A DNA stretch of 15,941 nt from DAOUMU01 sp034409055 (GTDB taxonomy: Bacteria; Chloroflexota; Anaerolineae; 4572-78; J111). The notes beneath the pieces were generated by a model that searched no databases, had not been told where the DNA came from, and worked only from the letters and a program-made list of their open reading frames with translations. This document shows positions 14,901-15,941 of this stretch, piece after piece. The stretch spans positions 1-15,941 of the forward strand of contig DAOUMU010000354.1 of the NCBI GenBank assembly GCA_034409055.1. The letters are read 5' to 3'. Numbering within the stretch: the stretch's first letter is position 1; each line of letters starts with the position of its first letter. Made by a program: the position numbers and the translations under genes.

Positions 14901-15296
14901 AATTGCGCCCTCTGTTACGCTGAAATCAAGGACAGAACCCTACGCGTGGCCAATGCTGGCTGTGTCCCGCCCCTCATTCGACGGACAAATGGTTTGGTTG
15001 AGTGGGTGGATATTGGCGGGACGCCGCTTGGGGTCGGCCTGGGGGCGCAGGATGGCTACGTCCAAGCCACCCTGCCCCTGGCCCCGGGCGATTTAGTCAT
15101 TCTGACCAGCGATGGCATTGTCGAAGCCATGACCGCCGCCAGAGAAATGTTTGGCTTTGAGCGGTTGGAGCAGGCCGTAGCCACCGGTCCATCCCGGGCC
15201 GAAGACATGTTGGCTTATGTGCGGGCCGAGGTGTTGGCCTTTGTCGGTGAAAGCGAGTTGTACGACGATTTGACCATCGTGGTCTTGCAGGCGTAG
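11928..15296 (+). CDS. Transmembrane two-component propeller sensor with PP2C/SpoIIE phosphatase output
   Basis: Sensor that should turn an extracytoplasmic signal into dephosphorylation of a cytoplasmic phosphoprotein, as RsbU-type phosphatases do for anti-sigma antagonists. 1122 residues. Signal sequence 1-43 (CLLILSWPAGSYA); fourteen Reg_prop repeats at 50-703 (consensus DRSG-[IV]-LWIGT-x-GGGLNKF); Y_Y_Y domain about 753-820; one membrane helix 824-846; coiled coil LQTLVTERTAELSEANQHL; PP2C domain about 880-1121. Metal-binding aspartates are present: Asp921 (EVGGDF), Asp942 (GDVSGKGMPAALL), Asp1062 (TSDGIVEA), Asp1113-Asp1114 (YDDLTIVVL). No HisKA, ATPase or DNA-binding domain. An upstream in-frame ATG (11835) lies inside the arm of a repeat element, so ATG 11928, directly before a good signal peptide, is preferred even though its ribosome binding site is weak. 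No partner STAS or anti-sigma gene is in view. Confidence 0.9.
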   Translation: MNLIIKARQSNLLLASIICQNRWLSIAILTCLLILSWPAGSYAQEPFIHFERISLEQGLSHGTVFSIVQDQTGFLWFGSQSGLNKYDGYNITVFRHDPNNPNSVSNDNAGNLYIDRSGVIWIGTWGGGLSKFVPHTEQFTAYLNDPDDPTSLSNDRVQTIYEDRSGILWVGTAGGGLNKFDRQTETFTHYQHDPDNPHSLSHDRIWGITEDEAGMLWLATSDGLNKFDPQTETFTRYFHDPADPNSLSHSLIRTLYVDRAGVLWVGAEVGLNKFNPETGTFTRYLHDPTNPHSLGDDIINAIFEDSTGNFWIGTSRGGLNKFDREGETFIRYVNNPQNPNSLSHNDVRWILEDRSGVLWIATRGGGVNKLVLMAGQFTYLTADPDNANSLNNNDVRAIYVDRAKNLWIGTRGGGLNKFDPQTGIFTHYQHDPDDPNSLSSDDVYAIHEDRSGILWLGLSGGGLVKFDPHTETFTRYQHNPDDPVSLSSEDVNSIYEDRLGMLWIGTKGGGLNKFNPETGQFTPYQHDPDEPSSLGNDDVYAVYEDESGALWVSTYGGGLNKFDRETERFIRYQYNPDDPTSLSNNDVYALYEDPSGLLWIGTANGGLNKFDRETGQFVRFTAADGLSSDVIYGILPDEQGNLWLSTSLGLSKFEPRINNFVNYDVSDGLKSVGYHEGAYYKSSSGEMFFGGINGLVRFDPEAIQDNAHIPPVVLTGFELPHKEITLNQPLAQVTEIELSHEDDVFSFEFVVLDYANPAKNQYAYKLEGFDQDWIAAGNRRFATYTNLDPGTYTFRVKGSNNAGVWNEAGLSIKITVTPPFWETVWFRIVIVASVLGLVFTGYHLRVHSIEAQRRKLQTLVTERTAELSEANQHLRTLTDRLQHELTMARVVQQNLLPPPRPNWSSLDVLCYSIPAREVGGDFYAYYAFGNPSKDHFAVAVGDVSGKGMPAALLMAVSLTSLQSSIAEALAPAELLAQLDAAIIPYTRTGLENCALCYAEIKDRTLRVANAGCVPPLIRRTNGLVEWVDIGGTPLGVGLGAQDGYVQATLPLAPGDLVILTSDGIVEAMTAAREMFGFERLEQAVATGPSRAEDMLAYVRAEVLAFVGESELYDDLTIVVLQA
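12075..14037 (+). repeat. Fourteen tandem Reg_prop (propeller) coding repeats
   Basis: Units of about 49 codons (147 bp). Each pairs H-[DN]-P-D-[DN]-P-x-S-L-S-x-[DN]-[DR]-V with a following E-D-[RE]-S-G-x-L-W-[IV]-G-T and GGLNKF-[DN]. Fourteen copies correspond to two seven-bladed propellers. Units 9 to 12 are the most alike, pointing to recent local amplification; the first, thirteenth and fourteenth are the most diverged, as expected for edge blades. Confidence 0.85.
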
Positions 15297-15299
15297 GCA

Positions 15300-15326
15300 G
15301 TAGGGCAAGTTGCCAACTTGTCCTAC
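15300..15326. terminator. Palindromic hairpin between convergent genes; copy of the dispersed repeat
   Basis: GTAGGGCAAGTTG and CAACTTGTCCTAC form a 13-bp stem with one G-U pair and a single-base centre, four bases after the sensor stop codon. It shares its core with the repeat at 11673-11693. Because it lies between convergent coding regions and is flanked by short A/T runs it could end transcription both ways, but its recurrence shows it is a repeat element first. A second small hairpin, AGACAT/ATGTCT, follows at about 15332-15345. Confidence 0.5.
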
Positions 15327-15328
15327 AT

Positions 15329-15709
15329 TTAAGACATACATGTCTGTTGTCTTTTCAGTTCAAACGCCATGAAAATCAGCCAGCCGAAGATCATCACCGT
15401 CGGGACACTGCCCAGGGACAGGGCCAGTTGGTGGGGAGTTAGACCCAGGTTGTCTTTGGCCCAACCGACCCATAGGGTTGAGGTGGCCGAAGCCAGGGTC
15501 ATCATGGCCAGGTCGAAGGCAAAAACGCGGCCTAAAAAGTGGCTGGGGACGATCATTTGCAGCAAGGATGAGGAGTAAACCCAGTTGATGCCGGTGCCGA
15601 TGGTTCTGATAAAGGTGGCGATGAGGAAAATGGTCAAGGTGAAGGCCCAGCCTTGCACGGTGTAGCCAATCACCATGACCACGTAAGTAAATAAAATGGC
15701 CCACTGCAT
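15329..15709 (-). pseudogene. C-terminal remnant of an MFS transporter
   Basis: 126 residues containing about four membrane helices (WAILFTYVVMVIGYTVQGW; IFLIATFIRTIGTGINWVY; MMTLASATSTLWVGWA; VPTVMIFGWLIFMAFELK) and the loop HFLGRVFAFDLAMM, typical of the later half of DHA3/EntS-like drug or siderophore exporters. A complete protein would have about 400 residues, so the N-terminal two thirds is absent. Upstream of the ATG the frame meets TGA at 15724-15722 after four codons (QKLA), and the sequence beyond it does not encode MFS helices in any minus-strand frame. There is no convincing Shine-Dalgarno sequence. Most likely truncated by recombination or by insertion of another sequence; a functional four-helix protein is improbable. 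Confidence 0.7.
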
Positions 15710-15941
15710 AGCTAGTTTCTGTCAGGAAACCCTGTTCAAGCCACTGCCACCGCCGAGCGTCGTTTCCGGCGGCGCGGCTTGAGTATGGCTTCAGCAATCT
15801 TGACCAGATTGTTGGGGATGGCTCCCTAATATGTGATATTGGCTAGAGATATTTGTGGCCCAGGTAGTCCCACTGCTGAGAAGAAATCAGTAGCACCGAG
15901 GTCTTCCAGATTGATTTGGGCACGCTGCATCGCACTGGTGC
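15710..15941 (-). other. Broken coding-like sequence at the right edge
   Basis: On the minus strand one frame enters the window at 15939, runs 37 codons (with AQINLEDLGATDFFSAVGLP) to a stop at 15828-15826, then continues for 29 more codons (NNLVKIAEAILKPRRRKRRS) to a stop at 15738-15736. The basic tail with A-I-L-K-P-R-R looks like the end of some IS-element transposases, which would explain the truncated MFS gene beside it, but this resemblance is from memory and too short to assign. Confidence 0.25.

Noticed and set aside
15360..15797. Minus-strand frame of 145 codons crossing the MFS junction
   Set aside because: Over 15360-15709 it is the wrong frame of the MFS remnant (low-complexity His/Arg/Leu text). 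It spans the junction only by chance.

Overview
The window looks like a chromosomal stretch from an uncultured-type member of the Chloroflexota (Anaerolineae-like). The grounds are indirect: two adjacent secreted proteins carry the Y-L-P-x-I-[MF]-K motif I associate with surface proteins of that phylum, and DUF11, FG-GAP, GAF-kinase, TIR and two-component-propeller proteins occur together with dispersed palindromic repeats. This is a lineage inference, not a proof. There is no rRNA, tRNA, CRISPR array or complete insertion sequence.

Layout. (1) 102-3342, plus strand: two cell-surface genes. The first is a damaged beta-propeller/DUF11/CARDB protein with no credible start and an apparent one-base deletion near its end. 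The second is an intact secreted seven-repeat FG-GAP propeller. (2) 3343-3766: hairpin-rich spacer with a strong promoter (TTGAAA-N18-TATAAT) and a leader that folds as a long stem closing two hairpins. (3) 3767-7645, plus strand: a three-gene signalling operon made of a soluble triple-GAF histidine kinase, a stand-alone receiver protein and a TIR-receiver fusion. (4) 7662-9898, minus strand: a zinc-ribbon membrane protein and, upstream of it, a Ca2+/H+ antiporter. (5) 9899-10137: divergent intergenic region with a good antiporter promoter and two related 12-bp operator-like palindromes whose centres are 22 bp apart. (6) 10138-11460, plus: MFS transporter. (7) 11461-11927: repeat-rich spacer with a dispersed palindrome and a MITE-like hairpin that covers the most upstream possible start of the next gene. 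(8) 11928-15296, plus: a 1122-residue transmembrane sensor with fourteen propeller repeats, a Y_Y_Y domain, one membrane helix and a cytoplasmic PP2C/SpoIIE phosphatase. (9) 15300-15941: palindromic hairpin, then the C-terminal half of a second MFS transporter (minus) that ends abruptly next to unrelated broken sequence.

How it works together. Region 3 is a phosphosignalling module with no DNA-binding or cyclic-nucleotide output. The kinase can plausibly phosphorylate two related receivers, one of them fused to a TIR domain that seems to lack the NADase glutamate. Region 8 is a separate sensor that passes an extracytoplasmic signal to a serine/threonine phosphatase, as in partner-switching systems, but no anti-sigma or antagonist partner lies in the window. 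The best candidates for new biology are the TIR-receiver module with its structured leader, followed by the paired operators between the two transporters.
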